From: Ypsolopha sequella
Lineage: Eukaryota > Arthropoda > Insecta > Lepidoptera > Ypsolophidae
Reading direction: 5' to 3'
Assembly: GCA_934047225.1 (NCBI GenBank)
Contig: OW203989.1
Location: forward strand, 19,753,977-19,817,976
DNA: 64,000 bases
In this document: one piece after another, positions 54,917 to 64,000 of the stretch
How the letters are laid out: each line of letters opens with the position of its first letter
How positions within the stretch are numbered: position 1 is the stretch's first letter
Notes under the pieces: generated by a model
What the model saw: only the letters and a program-made list of their open reading frames with translations
Told to the model about the DNA's origin: nothing
The model's database searches: none
Made by a program: the position numbers and the translations under genes

Positions 54917-56090
54917 GTAGTCTAAGTTGCTGGCGATTTTTCTATTATACTTATGTATGCCTTAATTGACCACAAGAAGCACTTCTAGGCATATCGAATA
55001 TCAAAGCATTTTCAAAAGGGTGTTTTACAAATGTTTTTATTTATTTCTGGTCTTTGAAATCTGGAGCATTATTATCAACCTTCAATATCTGTCGCTATGT
55101 CTTTCTGATTGGCTAGAATTGACGTCACACATCTCATCAGGCGGAGCCGGATTTTAACTTGATGACGGGCAAGAATTTTTCTTGTACATATCATAAAATA
55201 TGCAGTCCTATAGCAACTCAGGCAAACAGATAGTGAGGCCGAAAGAGAACTGTAAATGACGTTTAGGCATAACGCGAGTTAGCTGTACTGCGTAATAGGT
55301 ATACACCGCGTAAAGGAAAAAAAATACTAAACTATTAGTTGTTTTACATTATTCCTTATAAAATATTTCTTTTAGAATACGGCCTAATCAAAGTTTTAAA
55401 CCACCAATTTGCGTACAAGAATAAAAAACACAAGATTATTAATAGAAGAAAAAGGGGAAAATGCTTTGGAAATAATTTGAAAAATCAAGTTAGGTTTTAT
55501 GACATTTGGACGTTATGTTAATAGACTAATGCTACAAATTTAGTAAAACTTTTATTTTGTGACCAAGCGAAAGCAGGAGAGTCAAAGGAGGTGAAGCGAT
55601 TTAGTGTGTCCAGAGATTTCCGCAAAATCTACGCAACTGCCTGCAACCAGTCTTCCAGTACGAAGAGATATGACTTTAGTGGCATATTATTATATAACAA
55701 AGCGATACCAATAAACATAATTCGAGGTTATTTTCGTTATTCTGCATCTATTTTACGACCCAAAACAGGGCATCTATTTCAACGGCGGACATTACAAACG
55801 ATGCAATATTTTTTAAGGAACGCAATGTAAAACTTAAGCTCTTGAAGACGTTGCCAGCTGGTCAGGATCCAAGTCTTAAAACAATAGGAAGGACAAATAA
55901 AAACAATAAAATCCTTTCTGCGGAAAACATGTTCCATTCATCTTAATGCTGAACCTCTGTCAATTTTAGTGCAAAATCTGCTTTTATTGAAAGACGGTCT
56001 ACGACTTTGTCGTCTCTTCGAGTATGCTGAGCATCGTCTCTATGGTATCATAAATGTGATTGTTCGGATGGAAAGTATACATTTATTTAT
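54917..56090. other. Unclassified sequence
   Basis: An ATG-started frame of 79 codons at 55591-55830 (MKRFSVSRDFRKIY onward) is coding-like in places but has no recognised domain and no supporting context. Nothing else seen. Confidence 0.35.
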
Positions 56091-56447
56091 TTTCAATGCA
56101 AGTGCTCGTAAAGGTCCACTTTTTATGCATCAAAACTGAACAGAAAGTCGATTATTTTGCCCTAGGGCTTTTTTTATTTTTTTTTATTTACAATAGTTGG
56201 CTAACCTGCACCCTTTCCTGTATACCATAAATGTTACACTTTTTTTCCACTGTTTAACGGCTCTGGATACAGTCCTTTTGAGCCAATCATAATTTAAAGT
56301 TCGCAAGATTATATTTGTTTTATTTCCTCACACCATGCATTGAAAAACGTAGTATGATACACGGGCGTAAGAGCAATAAATTACTCGGTTACGTTTATCG
56401 TAAATCGTCCTCGTAATTTATTCCTTTTCGCCCTTGTAACATAAAAA
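56091..56447 (+). repeat. Dispersed repeat TCAATGCAAGTGCTCGTAAA, copy 4
   Basis: Same block order as 28280-28620; lacks the CTCGCTACGCTCG stem (reduced to TTTATCGTAAATCGTCC). Confidence 0.85.
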
Positions 56448-57135
56448 ACTCTTATGTAACCGTAAACTATTAGTATGTAGTATGTAATTAATTAAAGAGT
56501 TTACCTGTCATTTGAATCGTATATACAAAACAGAAATTTCCGTTCAGAACCGCGGTGAGCGCCGGTGCCTACCTGAAGTCTATTGGGAATTAAAATATGC
56601 GAGTCAGAAAATTGTATAATTGCCGTAGAAAAATACCCATGCCTTGATAAATATTACTACAACCAAGATTTATGGGACTTTTCTTAAAAGACGTTTCCTC
56701 TTCTTCATCTCCTCTAATGACAGCAAAAATACAATTCTTCGTTATCCATCTTGCCGAGTAGTGTTCGACGCTGTCTCTGTACATACTGGCAATTTAAGTT
56801 TCGAATGAAAAAATCGGACGTTTGCGCTAGGCTCACGGAATCCCGAATCTGAATACCTGGACGGCGATTCTGGCACGTGCGGAAAAATTGCGAAAGCAGA
56901 TTTCATGTGATATTAAAACACGATTTCCAAGAATGTGTATCGATTTTCTCTATTAAAAACCTAAAGTTTGTATTCCTTACATTTTGTAGTCTTTATTGGA
57001 CAAGGTTTTAGTCATTTAACTTTATATCGCATGGTATTTATTTATCACACAATAAATAAAAGTCGAATGATTGATATTGCTTGTGAAAAATAATGCCAGA
57101 ATAGCCGCCCTGATCAGAAAACCCGGTCAGGAAAC
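56448..57135. other. Unclassified sequence
   Basis: Nothing recognisable. Confidence 0.35.
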
Positions 57136-57149
57136 CGGGCTTGTGCGGC

Positions 57150-57236
57150 CGCCCTAAATGTGCCGCTACGGAATTTGAACCCGACTACCTCCTGATTAGT
57201 AGTCGATTACTCGAACCACAACACCACAGAGGCGGG
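57150..57236 (-). repeat. tRNA-like SINE head, degenerate
   Basis: On the minus strand: CCTCTGTGGTGTTGTGGTTC, about 30 bases, then GTCGGGTTCAAATTCCG with a B-box-like core. The same CCTCTGTGGYG start as at 20402 and 35165. The anticodon arm does not fold properly. Confidence 0.5.
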
Positions 57237-57366
57237 CAGTTACTGGTGAAGCGTTCAACATTAATGAATGTAATGATTTGTTTCAGACCACCTGTATATC
57301 TGCTCGAGCGAGGCTAGTCCAGGGATGGGCAAACTTTTTCCTACGCGGGTTAATATTAGGTCTTTA

Positions 57367-57521
57367 AGTTGTGTTGAGACCTGGATAGCTCAGTTGGTAG
57401 AACAATCGCCCGGTAAGCGAGAGGTCCCGGGTTCGAATCCCGGTTCAGAGCTCCTCACATCCAGATTTACTTTTCTTTCTGCGTTTCTATACTGCAATGA
57501 TATAATGTTAATGTTAATTTA
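57367..57521 (+). mobile_element. tRNA-headed SINE inserted in a dispersed repeat
   Basis: The block TATTAGGTCTTTACATATGA at 40412 is here broken after GGTCTTTA and resumes as CTTTACACATGAAATTGCC at 57522, with CTTTA repeated on both sides (57362-57366 and 57522-57526). The 155-base insert has a tRNA-like head (57379-57451), an unrelated body and ends in tandem TTAATG, not poly(A). The empty-site comparison makes its limits unusually clear. Confidence 0.6.
57379..57451 (+). tRNA. tRNA-Thr(GGT)-like sequence, probably pseudogene or SINE head
   Basis: Folds into a 73-base cloverleaf: acceptor ACCTGGA/TTCAGAG (five of seven pairs), D-arm GCTC/GAAC with one mismatch, perfect A-box TAGCTCAGTTGG, anticodon stem ATCGC/GCGAG (four of five), loop CCGGTAA giving GGT at 57412-57414, and a perfect T-arm CCGGG/CCCGG with TTCGAAT. 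Position 33 is C instead of the near-universal T, and two terminal acceptor pairs fail, so it is unlikely to work in translation. The A and B boxes could still bind TFIIIC. Confidence 0.4.
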
Positions 57522-57925
57522 CTTTACACATGAAATTGCCGTTTTCTATATAGAATTTAAAGGAAACTCAATTTTCAGTACTAATATTTTTGCATTTTTT
57601 TAGGAATGGCAAATCCAAATTATGTAATTTCTATTGTGTATGATTGAGATAACATTAAGCTAACAACGAAATTAATTTAATTTTTGAAAAGTGTCAGCTG
57701 TAAAAAAATATTACGAATCTTATCATGGAAATGGATGGCATTTAGGACGAACTGTTTTTGAAGATTTAATTTTTATAATCAAACTGAAAATAAAAACAAA
57801 ATTTCATATTTAGATGTAAAACCTTAAAATCCACTTTCAAACAAAAAACAAACGATGGAAATAGCTATTGAATTACAGGAATTAGGAACTCATGAATATT
57901 TAAGAAAATTTCGGCAATTTCAAAG
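57522..57925 (+). repeat. Dispersed segment shared with 40412-40800 (right part)
   Basis: Continues the match after the SINE: ATTGCCGTTTTCTATA, CTCAATTTTCAGTACTAA, AAAAGTGTCAGCTGTAAAAA, TCTTATCATGGAAATGGATG; the match fades after about 57920. Confidence 0.7.
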
Positions 57926-58350
57926 ACCTATTATTTACAAACAATATCTATAGGGGGCTAAGTTTTTGAATTTTGGCTATAACTCTTTATTAACATTAAA
58001 ATAATAAACCTCATAGGATACTAATAATTTCATAGGTTTCAACAGCATTAAAAGATCTCTTATTTATGCAAAATTAAATGATATGAACTATATAGGTATT
58101 CAAACCAGATACTGTATGAAAAAGTTTAAAAACACGCGATTGATTGATGCGAACGACGCTCTTGATGAATTTTTGTTTAGTGGTTAATTTATATTATGTT
58201 ATCACTATCTACTTGTAAGTAGATGTTCGCGGGCCGGACTCAAGTCAAGTCAGTAAACTCTAGGGCTAGTGGTTTGAACATCTCAACGACTCATCCGTAC
58301 GTAGTATGTTTAAATACCGTAGAGACACATATTTGTGTCCTAACTACGGC
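57926..58350. other. Unclassified sequence
   Basis: Nothing recognisable beyond a short CTACTTGTAAGTAG palindrome at about 58210. Confidence 0.35.
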
Positions 58351-58486
58351 CACAAAATAACCACTTACAGAAGGTTCACTCCGCATAACTAGCGAAAACA
58401 GGCGCACGCACACATAGACGCGTACGTACGAAGATCTCGAAGTCAGTCGAATGCCAATACGCGTCTATGCGTGTGTGCGTCTGTTT
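58351..58486 (+). repeat. Dispersed repeat with inner palindrome, copy 2
   Basis: Partner of 23358-23532; here the foldback AACAGGCGCACGCACACATA, GACGCGT against ACGCGTCTATGCGTGTGTGC, GTCTGTT is almost perfect with a shorter loop. Confidence 0.7.
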
Positions 58487-59208
58487 ATGGAGTTGTTGTC
58501 TATTTTGTGCTACGGCTATAGCGCTCATCACTCACGCCAGGACGTAATCGTCTGTAAAACGTGGGTGTACAAGTGTAGACTGTGACTTGCATTTCTCTTA
58601 AGTATTTGGCTAAATGAAATCTCTATTTTTAAGTTCCTCTATTTTTAAGTTCAGTTATATAAGTGTACCCTCCCTATTTGCTGTGCCTAGTAAATGGCAA
58701 CTAATTTGTAAGATCCTTATTTTTATTCCCATCATTTTTGTACACTTGGTTTGCAATAAACGTTTGAGTTTGAGTTTAAATAGTACGCTACTTCCAACGA
58801 GGCATAATGTGAATCCTGCTCAAAATACGAACAAAGGTTTATTTTACTTTTTCATAAATATACCTTAGCATTAATGTAATGAAGGACTAACATACAATGG
58901 AGGCCTTAAAATAAAGAAATATGAAAGTAAAACGTGTCCTAAAATAACCTTTCATACGATCTAATGTTTCACGTAGCCCATCAATTTGGTAGTCTTTTCT
59001 TGTAATGAAATACAAACAATTTACGTAAAAGATATGGACGTGATCTCTGGGGATTCAGAGAAGGCTCAGACAATATCAAGTAAGAACAAAGAAGTGTTAC
59101 CATTACAGGTACGAGTAAAATAGGAAAAGTTAAACAAAACTAGGTCAAGATTTAGGTCCCTTGCTACAAGTAAACACTACACAAAAATAGTATACATATA
59201 TACCAATT
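58487..59208. other. Unclassified sequence
   Basis: GTTTGAGTTTGAGTTTAAAT at about 58763 is low complexity; nothing else seen. Confidence 0.35.
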
Positions 59209-59344
59209 AACAAAGTAGATGTTACAGCTAGACTCACTTTGACTTTTACGAGAAAATCTCGACGTTTCGGCAAACTTAGAATCGTCAAGTATTTCTCGTT
59301 AAAAACAAAGTGAGTCTTGGCTGTAATAGGTAGCTACTTCGTTA
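59209..59344. mobile_element. Small foldback element
   Basis: AACAAAGTAGATGTTACAGC, TAGACTCACTTTG is inverse to CAAAGTGAGTCTTGGCTGTA, ATAGGTAGCTACTTCGTT. Inner GAGAAATACTTGACGATT-type and CTCGACGTTTCGG motifs lie between the arms. Confidence 0.65.
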
Positions 59345-60184
59345 TGATGGATACTCATTCTAATTTTGGAGGTATTAATACCTACGCAATTATTAAATTG
59401 TAATGAAATTCGTTTTAAAAACAAACGTTTCTCCAAAAACCGAGTATTCCAGTCGGTTGGATGAGATAATTTAACTTAGGGTTCGAATTCAGCCGGTCGA
59501 GCCTGTATACCAATATTTTTTTCATACGAGTTTGCGCTTTCTCTCTTCTGATTGGTCCGCGTTCGAGCTTCTGATAGATAAGCGTCATTTAACCAAAGAG
59601 GTCGACCGCATAATTTATGAAGAAGTTACTGGCCGGTTACGCTTTGGCGACAATGCGCGCTGAAAAAAAAACTATGTGTATTCCTCAGAATAAGGAATAC
59701 AAATAGAAACCTTGCTAAAATATTACGCGGAGAAAGACACCTATCCTTGATTTTCTTACGACATTTTAGTGCGTTAGAGAGAGATGGATATGTATTAGTT
59801 TTTTCTTAATTAGGTAGGTTGTCACTAGTTCGTTGCTTTGCTAGTGATGTAACAATGTCGATTTTTGACTACGATAAATAAACCAAATCGAAATGAACCG
59901 CGACCAATCTCCTTACCACACATCATATCGTATCAAAGTGTGAAAAAAAAGAGAATGCAGGAGGCACCGACCTTTCTGGTGACATCCTCTTGCTTTGGAA
60001 GGAGGCCAAGAGAATTATTAGCAAAGTGGTCTCTGTCTACCCCAGTGGGACACATGTTATATTGTGTAAATAAGGAATTAATAAAAGGATATCTTTCGTT
60101 TAGCATAATATTTTTTATTAAGAAAAAAAATACAAATTACTATATCGTAGGCAGGTAGGTACATAAGTTAAGTCCAAAATTGTG
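59345..60184. other. Unclassified sequence
   Basis: At about 59676-59714 GTGTATTCCTCAGAATAAGG, AATACAAATAGAA is repeated in inverse form at 62485-62524. No supported gene. Confidence 0.4.
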
Positions 60185-60690
60185 CTTGTTTCTAGTACAA
60201 AAAATTCTATAGCTTGTATCAGAGATACAACCGTAAACTATTTAAGTGGATACTTTTTAAGTCGCCTCTTAACTCAATCAAATAGATGTTCGTTGATGTC
60301 GCGTCTTTGTTCAATAAGGAAGAAGGAATTAATCGCAACAATAGAAATCATAATAATCATAGACTTATAGGATTCGTAATAATAATATTATGTCAATGAT
60401 GAGCGATGACAGCGCAATTACTACAGAGGTAATTTCATTTTTTTTTATTTCTATCAAATAAACATCAACTTATCTTGAATAAAAACTAATAACAAATAAT
60501 GAACGATTAAAATACCTAATTACCTGTAATAAGAAATCAAATTATGCGCAGTTCAAGTCAATAAGCATTCCCAAAATTCATTTCACGATAGAACTACCCT
60601 ATCAATGTACTTTTATTGTCAACCACTAAGTACGAAAATGTCTTGATCTGCGGAATTTCTTCGTGAAGTCGATCACGGCAGTAACGTGAA
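60185..60690 (+). repeat. Long dispersed or duplicated block, copy 2
   Basis: Partner of 16860-17500; same block order, with about 150 bases fewer in the first half. Confidence 0.6.
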
Positions 60691-61424
60691 CGAACAGGCC
60701 TTTCAGAACGATTTGCGAACATAGAAGTATGCACTTTTCTAAACCACAGACATCCATAGGTACTGGTTCTGTTGCCTAAAATTGAAAAATTATCGAGTTA
60801 ACATACTATAGTATAGTCCAATCCAAGCACGTACCTACAAACAAGATTGATAATGCAATTATACATAATTATTTAAAGGTTACCAATGTGTCTGTATCTG
60901 GTAAATATATCGTTGGTAAGGCATCTGCTTTTAAAAGTCTCCATTTTAAATTTTCGTTTGGTCCAAAAGAATCCGACGTAAAGTGTTTCGAACAAATATG
61001 ACCGCTTTTTTTAATTGCCCAATTTGGTCAAATTATTCGTCTAAGCCATTCACTTTTTAATTCTTCCCTTTTTGGAAATCTGTAACAAAAAAATATAGCA
61101 ATATTTATTCGGCATTATTTTTCTTTTAACTCGCGCTGCAATGAGGGATTTTCTTTTCTTTTTTTTTTAACTCTTCCCTAGTCGCTGGATAGATGGCGCT
61201 GAACTTGGTAAGTTACTGCAAGGAACGGAACGTCACATAACTTTTTGATTATTGCACTTGGATGTAATTTTAAGATCGTAAAACGAAACGTACATAAAAA
61301 AGTAATTAATGTCATTGTCACATCACATCACAATGACATTTTGAAAATAAATAAATAATAACAACAAGGAAAAAGAAAAAAATGATTAGCAGTCTTTTTA
61401 TGAGTTTTCTAAGCCAAAAAGAAA
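60691..61424. other. Unclassified sequence
   Basis: Nothing recognisable apart from short A- and T-runs. Confidence 0.35.
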
Positions 61425-61625
61425 ATGTCCCAAGAGAAAAAGAAGAGAAGTCTGTGCCTTGTGGATTTGTATAAAAATGGAGGCATACATCTTTTTCCTA
61501 AAGATGAAAGTCGTAAAGCGCAATGAGTACAAGCCATGGTACATTTTAAACCTGGACGGACCATAACAAATCATTCGCAAATAATATGCTCAGCTCACAT
61601 GTCATCAACCAACGAGCGTATGTGA
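61425..61625 (+). pseudogene. Broken THAP zinc-finger domain
   Basis: From the ATG at 61425 the frame reads SLCLVDLYKNGGIHLFPKDE, SRKAQ, a TGA stop (61524), then VQAMVHFKPGRT and QIICSAHM, ending at a TGA at 61623. This follows the THAP (C2CH) pattern C-x2/4-C, hr/lFPkD, W, ICs-x-H. The second cysteine position is Y16 and the in-frame TGA sits where the invariant Trp of THAP domains is expected, so both key losses are single G-to-A changes in the plus strand. THAP domains bind DNA and occur in P-element transposases and in host regulators; nothing downstream shows which. It is non-functional as read. Confidence 0.55.
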
Positions 61626-61645
61626 CGTGACGTGACGTGACGCAA
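61620..61645. repeat. (GTGAC)n short tandem repeat
   Basis: ATGTGACGTGACGTGACGTG followed by ACG, four units, overlapping the end of the THAP remnant. Confidence 0.85.
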
Positions 61646-62658
61646 TGTTTTTTTTTTTTCAATCGTTTTGGCTTTGGCACCTAGCAACGTAGTCAGTTCA
61701 ACACCATCTACAGAGTTCTGGGAAACTATGTTTTTTTTTAATACTCAAAAAGAAAACCTCTCATTAATCTATTATCCTTTATGCACGGCTGCCGCGGGAA
61801 CCAATGTTCGATAGTTTGCCACACGGACTTTAGTACATCACTATACGAAAAAACATAACCTCTCATAGTCGGCAGAAAATCTATATAAAACAGGCAAATA
61901 TCGGTGTAGAATTGAACACGAGTATGATTTACAAGAACTACTATTATTGTTACTGAGTTTTAGGTATGATCCTGAAACTTATTAACATAAAAACTATCAG
62001 AACTCACCGATGAAATGATATTGCTTCATTGTTGTTTTCTTTTCTTCCTGTATGCGATTTACAGCCTTCAATCGCACAAGACATTTTATTACAATGTTAA
62101 AAAAACAATCAACACAAACAATAATAAATCACACTTTCACGAATTTTGAGAGGAAGAGCACCAAAATATTTAATTTCTCTCGGTGAAGCTGTAAACTTTC
62201 GCAAAATGCAATAGACATTTCGATGCCACCAAATTAAGATGTGATGCACGCAACGAACGATATTACAACACAACGATACAATGATGAGACATATTTAATT
62301 TGATGGTATTATAATATTTAAAATACATCCAAATTACATCCATCTGACATTTGTTTGGTTCAATCTAGTGACACACCAGGAAAAAATATAAAGTAAGTGC
62401 GGTCCGTCGTTTCATTCACTCGTACACAGGAGTAATTTACGTTAGATGAGTACAATGGCTAATGCCCAGTTCTTATTTTAGTCAGGCTTCTATTTGTATT
62501 TCTTATTCTGAGGTGTATTCTTTATTCTGAGGTATTCTCTTAGACCATAGAGAGATTGTTTTCCTCTATGTCTTAGACCAGATGTGTATTCTTCTTTCTT
62601 TTCATTTCCCTTTTCTCAGACATTTTCACGCTAGTGTTATTGCGAATAATAATTAAAA
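61646..62658. other. Unclassified sequence
   Basis: Contains a local doublet TTATTCTGAGGT (62501 and 62525) shared in inverse form with 59680. No supported gene. Confidence 0.4.
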
Positions 62659-62763
62659 ATGAGTTCGAGTAGTGATAGTGATATATTAACTCCTGAAAAC
62701 ATATTAAATGATGCAGCTAATGTGATGCAACAATTATTACCACAAAATACCAGGTACTCGTAG
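62659..62763 (+). pseudogene. Short start-exon-like peptide, possible tyrosine-recombinase (Crypton-like) N terminus
   Basis: ATG-started frame of 34 codons: MSSSSDSDILTPENILNDAA, NVMQQLLPQNTRYS, then TAG. An acidic Ser-rich start followed by a helix and 'LLP..(S/T)R.RY' resembles the N terminus of insect Crypton-type or related tyrosine-recombinase proteins as I remember them. The frame stops at that point or leaves by a CAG|GTACTC donor at 62753. No downstream catalytic part is visible. Short length makes this tentative. Confidence 0.25.
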
Positions 62764-62784
62764 CTTTTTCTTTTTCTCATAGGC

Positions 62785-62975
62785 AGTGATGAAAAATAGT
62801 GTGTATCACTCGGGCCCAAATAATATTTTGTTCTCGGGCGGTGTATATTGAATTCCTCGCCACACTCAGGATTCTACTTTAGAATCCCTCGCTTCGCTCG
62901 GAATTTAAAATACAGCCTCGATGTACAAAATACCTCCACAGTCGAGCCCGGCATCAGCTCTACCACCTGCTGTTT
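62785..62975. repeat. Dispersed repeat with CCTCGCTTCGCTCGG motif
   Basis: GTGTATCACTCGGGCCC, GATTCTACTTTAGAATCCCT, CGCTTCGCTCGG and, at 62938-62972, the inverse of the 53401 block (CCACAGTCGAGCCCGGCATC, AGCTCTACCACCTG). Confidence 0.5.
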
Positions 62976-63548
62976 GTTACCTATTGTTAAATTATAGATG
63001 AAAAATTAAAATTCTAAGCAAAGCACATCATTCCACATATTCTGTTGTATATCATACTTTTTTTTTATTTTTTACTAAATTAACATCTGAGTAAAACCCG
63101 ACCTTAATTGTGGCTTCCTCGGTCACCAACTGTAGGAACCACCCTAAGTGACAGTTCTCACTCGGAAATCACCTCGTCTGTCTAATAGTCATAAGCCTAT
63201 TGTAACGTGAATTTTATAAAATAGGTACCTACTTAGTTTTATTTTCTGAAATCCAAGCACAGAGAAGTCAGTTTTTTTTTTATTTGGTTAAAAGAACGGA
63301 AACCCTGAACTATGAAAAATTCGTTCTTCCACTCCGACCAACCTTCTGACCATCTAGTTGAACTCGCCTCGGTGAAGGAATTGTTTCCAAAGAAGCCAAC
63401 TGGTTGATCAGATATTGACAATTACAATTTTACACCTAACGGAACAACTAAAATTAATAAGATTTATTGACACTGTCAAACGTGACAGATCATTTTAATT
63501 TATACTGTAAGGTGTGACCCCTTGATGGAACTTCATTCTACGAGTAAC
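62976..63548. other. Unclassified sequence
   Basis: Nothing recognisable; GTGACAGATCATTTT at 63482 recurs after the next element (63882). Confidence 0.35.
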
Positions 63549-63887
63549 ACTAATCAAAGTCTTCTTGTACGAGTTCTACTATTTTATTTCCTTAAGTATT
63601 GCGACTAGTTTCGTCTATTTGACATCGTCGGGCTGATTGGAATAGGTTAACAGTAAAAGTATAGCTAAGTCTTAGGGTAGATAAATGTCAAAATAAAATT
63701 AAAAGTAAATGAAGGTACATGGATATTTGCGTTTTGATACAAATATTCATATATTAATAAACTTCTACTATACTTTTACCGTTAACCTATTCCAATCAGC
63801 CCGACGATATCAAATAGACGAAACTAGTCGCAATAATTAAGAAAATAAAATAGTGGAACTCGTACAAGAAGACTTTGATTAGTGACA
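63549..63887. mobile_element. Foldback MITE with arms of about 115 bases
   Basis: ACACTAATCAAAGTCTTCTT, GTACGAGTTCTACTATTTTA, GCGACTAGTTTCGTCTATTT, GACATCGTCGGGCTGATTGG, AATAGGTTAACAGTAAAAGT is inverse to the right arm 63770-63887. The arms are close in sequence. GTGACAGATCATTTT occurs before the element (63482) and at its right edge (63882). Confidence 0.8.
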
Positions 63888-64000
63888 GATCATTTTCTTT
63901 AATAGTTTTTATGACAATTTTGACATATGTTATACCTATAAAGTTTATACCTATTTTATATTATTTCGTTATTATTTTGATTTAAATTTTAAAACCCATC
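63888..64000. other. Unclassified AT-rich window end
   Basis: Nothing recognisable. Confidence 0.3.

Noticed and set aside
57325..57603. Frame with WIAQLVEQ and VPGSNPG
   Set aside because: This is the translation of a tRNA-like A-box and B-box, a well-known false protein.
61398..61580. 60-codon minus-strand frame
   Set aside because: Antisense to the THAP remnant, which has far better domain support on the plus strand.

Overview
The window looks like a stretch of insect, most likely lepidopteran (moth or butterfly), nuclear genome. It is AT-rich and full of short foldback elements, and it carries several repeats I associate with Lepidoptera: a 'GCTTTTGCCCGCGG' repeat (22.5 kb, 33.8 kb), a 'CCGGCCAAGTGCGAGTC' repeat (1.1, 26.4, 30.2 and 37.5 kb) and an RTE-type LINE end (53.8 kb). 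The taxon is an inference from repeat style. No host protein-coding gene can be supported with confidence; the few exon-like patches (5.3, 5.8, 12.3 and 22.3 kb) are flagged as weak candidates.

The only intact coding unit is a BEL/Pao LTR retrotransposon at 44034-50869. It has two 465-bp LTRs that read as identical, a CTGGG target duplication, a tRNA-Tyr-like primer site, one uninterrupted Gag-Pol frame (protease, reverse transcriptase, RNase H, integrase) and a polypurine tract. It sits inside an older hAT-like non-autonomous element (about 43699-51410).

Layout. 1-790: PIF/Harbinger-like non-autonomous element with a MADF remnant. 1.1-1.5 kb: foldback copy of the CCGGCC family. 2-7.7 kb: mostly unique sequence, with a CpG-rich patch near 5.8 kb. 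7.7-12.2 kb: a cluster of palindromic MITEs, including a tandem pair flanking a (TA)n tract. 12-20 kb: mostly unclassified sequence with an inverted dispersed repeat and a duplicated block shared with 60.2-60.7 kb. 20.4 kb: tRNA-derived SINE head. 25.0-26.4 kb: a long-TIR element with another MITE nested in it. 28-39 kb: four classes of foldback and dispersed repeats plus a hAT-like MITE with a near-perfect 8-bp target duplication (31035-31873). 39.6-42.6 kb: a TTAA-flanked element with terminal inverted repeats of about 430 bp, then a minisatellite of about 119 bp per unit. 52.5-53.05 kb: two abutting palindromic MITEs. 53.4-54.3 kb: LINE 3' ends. 57.4 kb: a tRNA-like SINE inserted in a dispersed repeat. 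61.4 kb: a broken THAP domain. 62.7 kb: a short start exon-like peptide. 63.5-63.9 kb: a final foldback element.

The window therefore reads as a layered record of transposition: old MITE, SINE and LINE fragments invaded by one very recent LTR retrotransposon. I see no CRISPR array, operon, rRNA or convincing functional tRNA.
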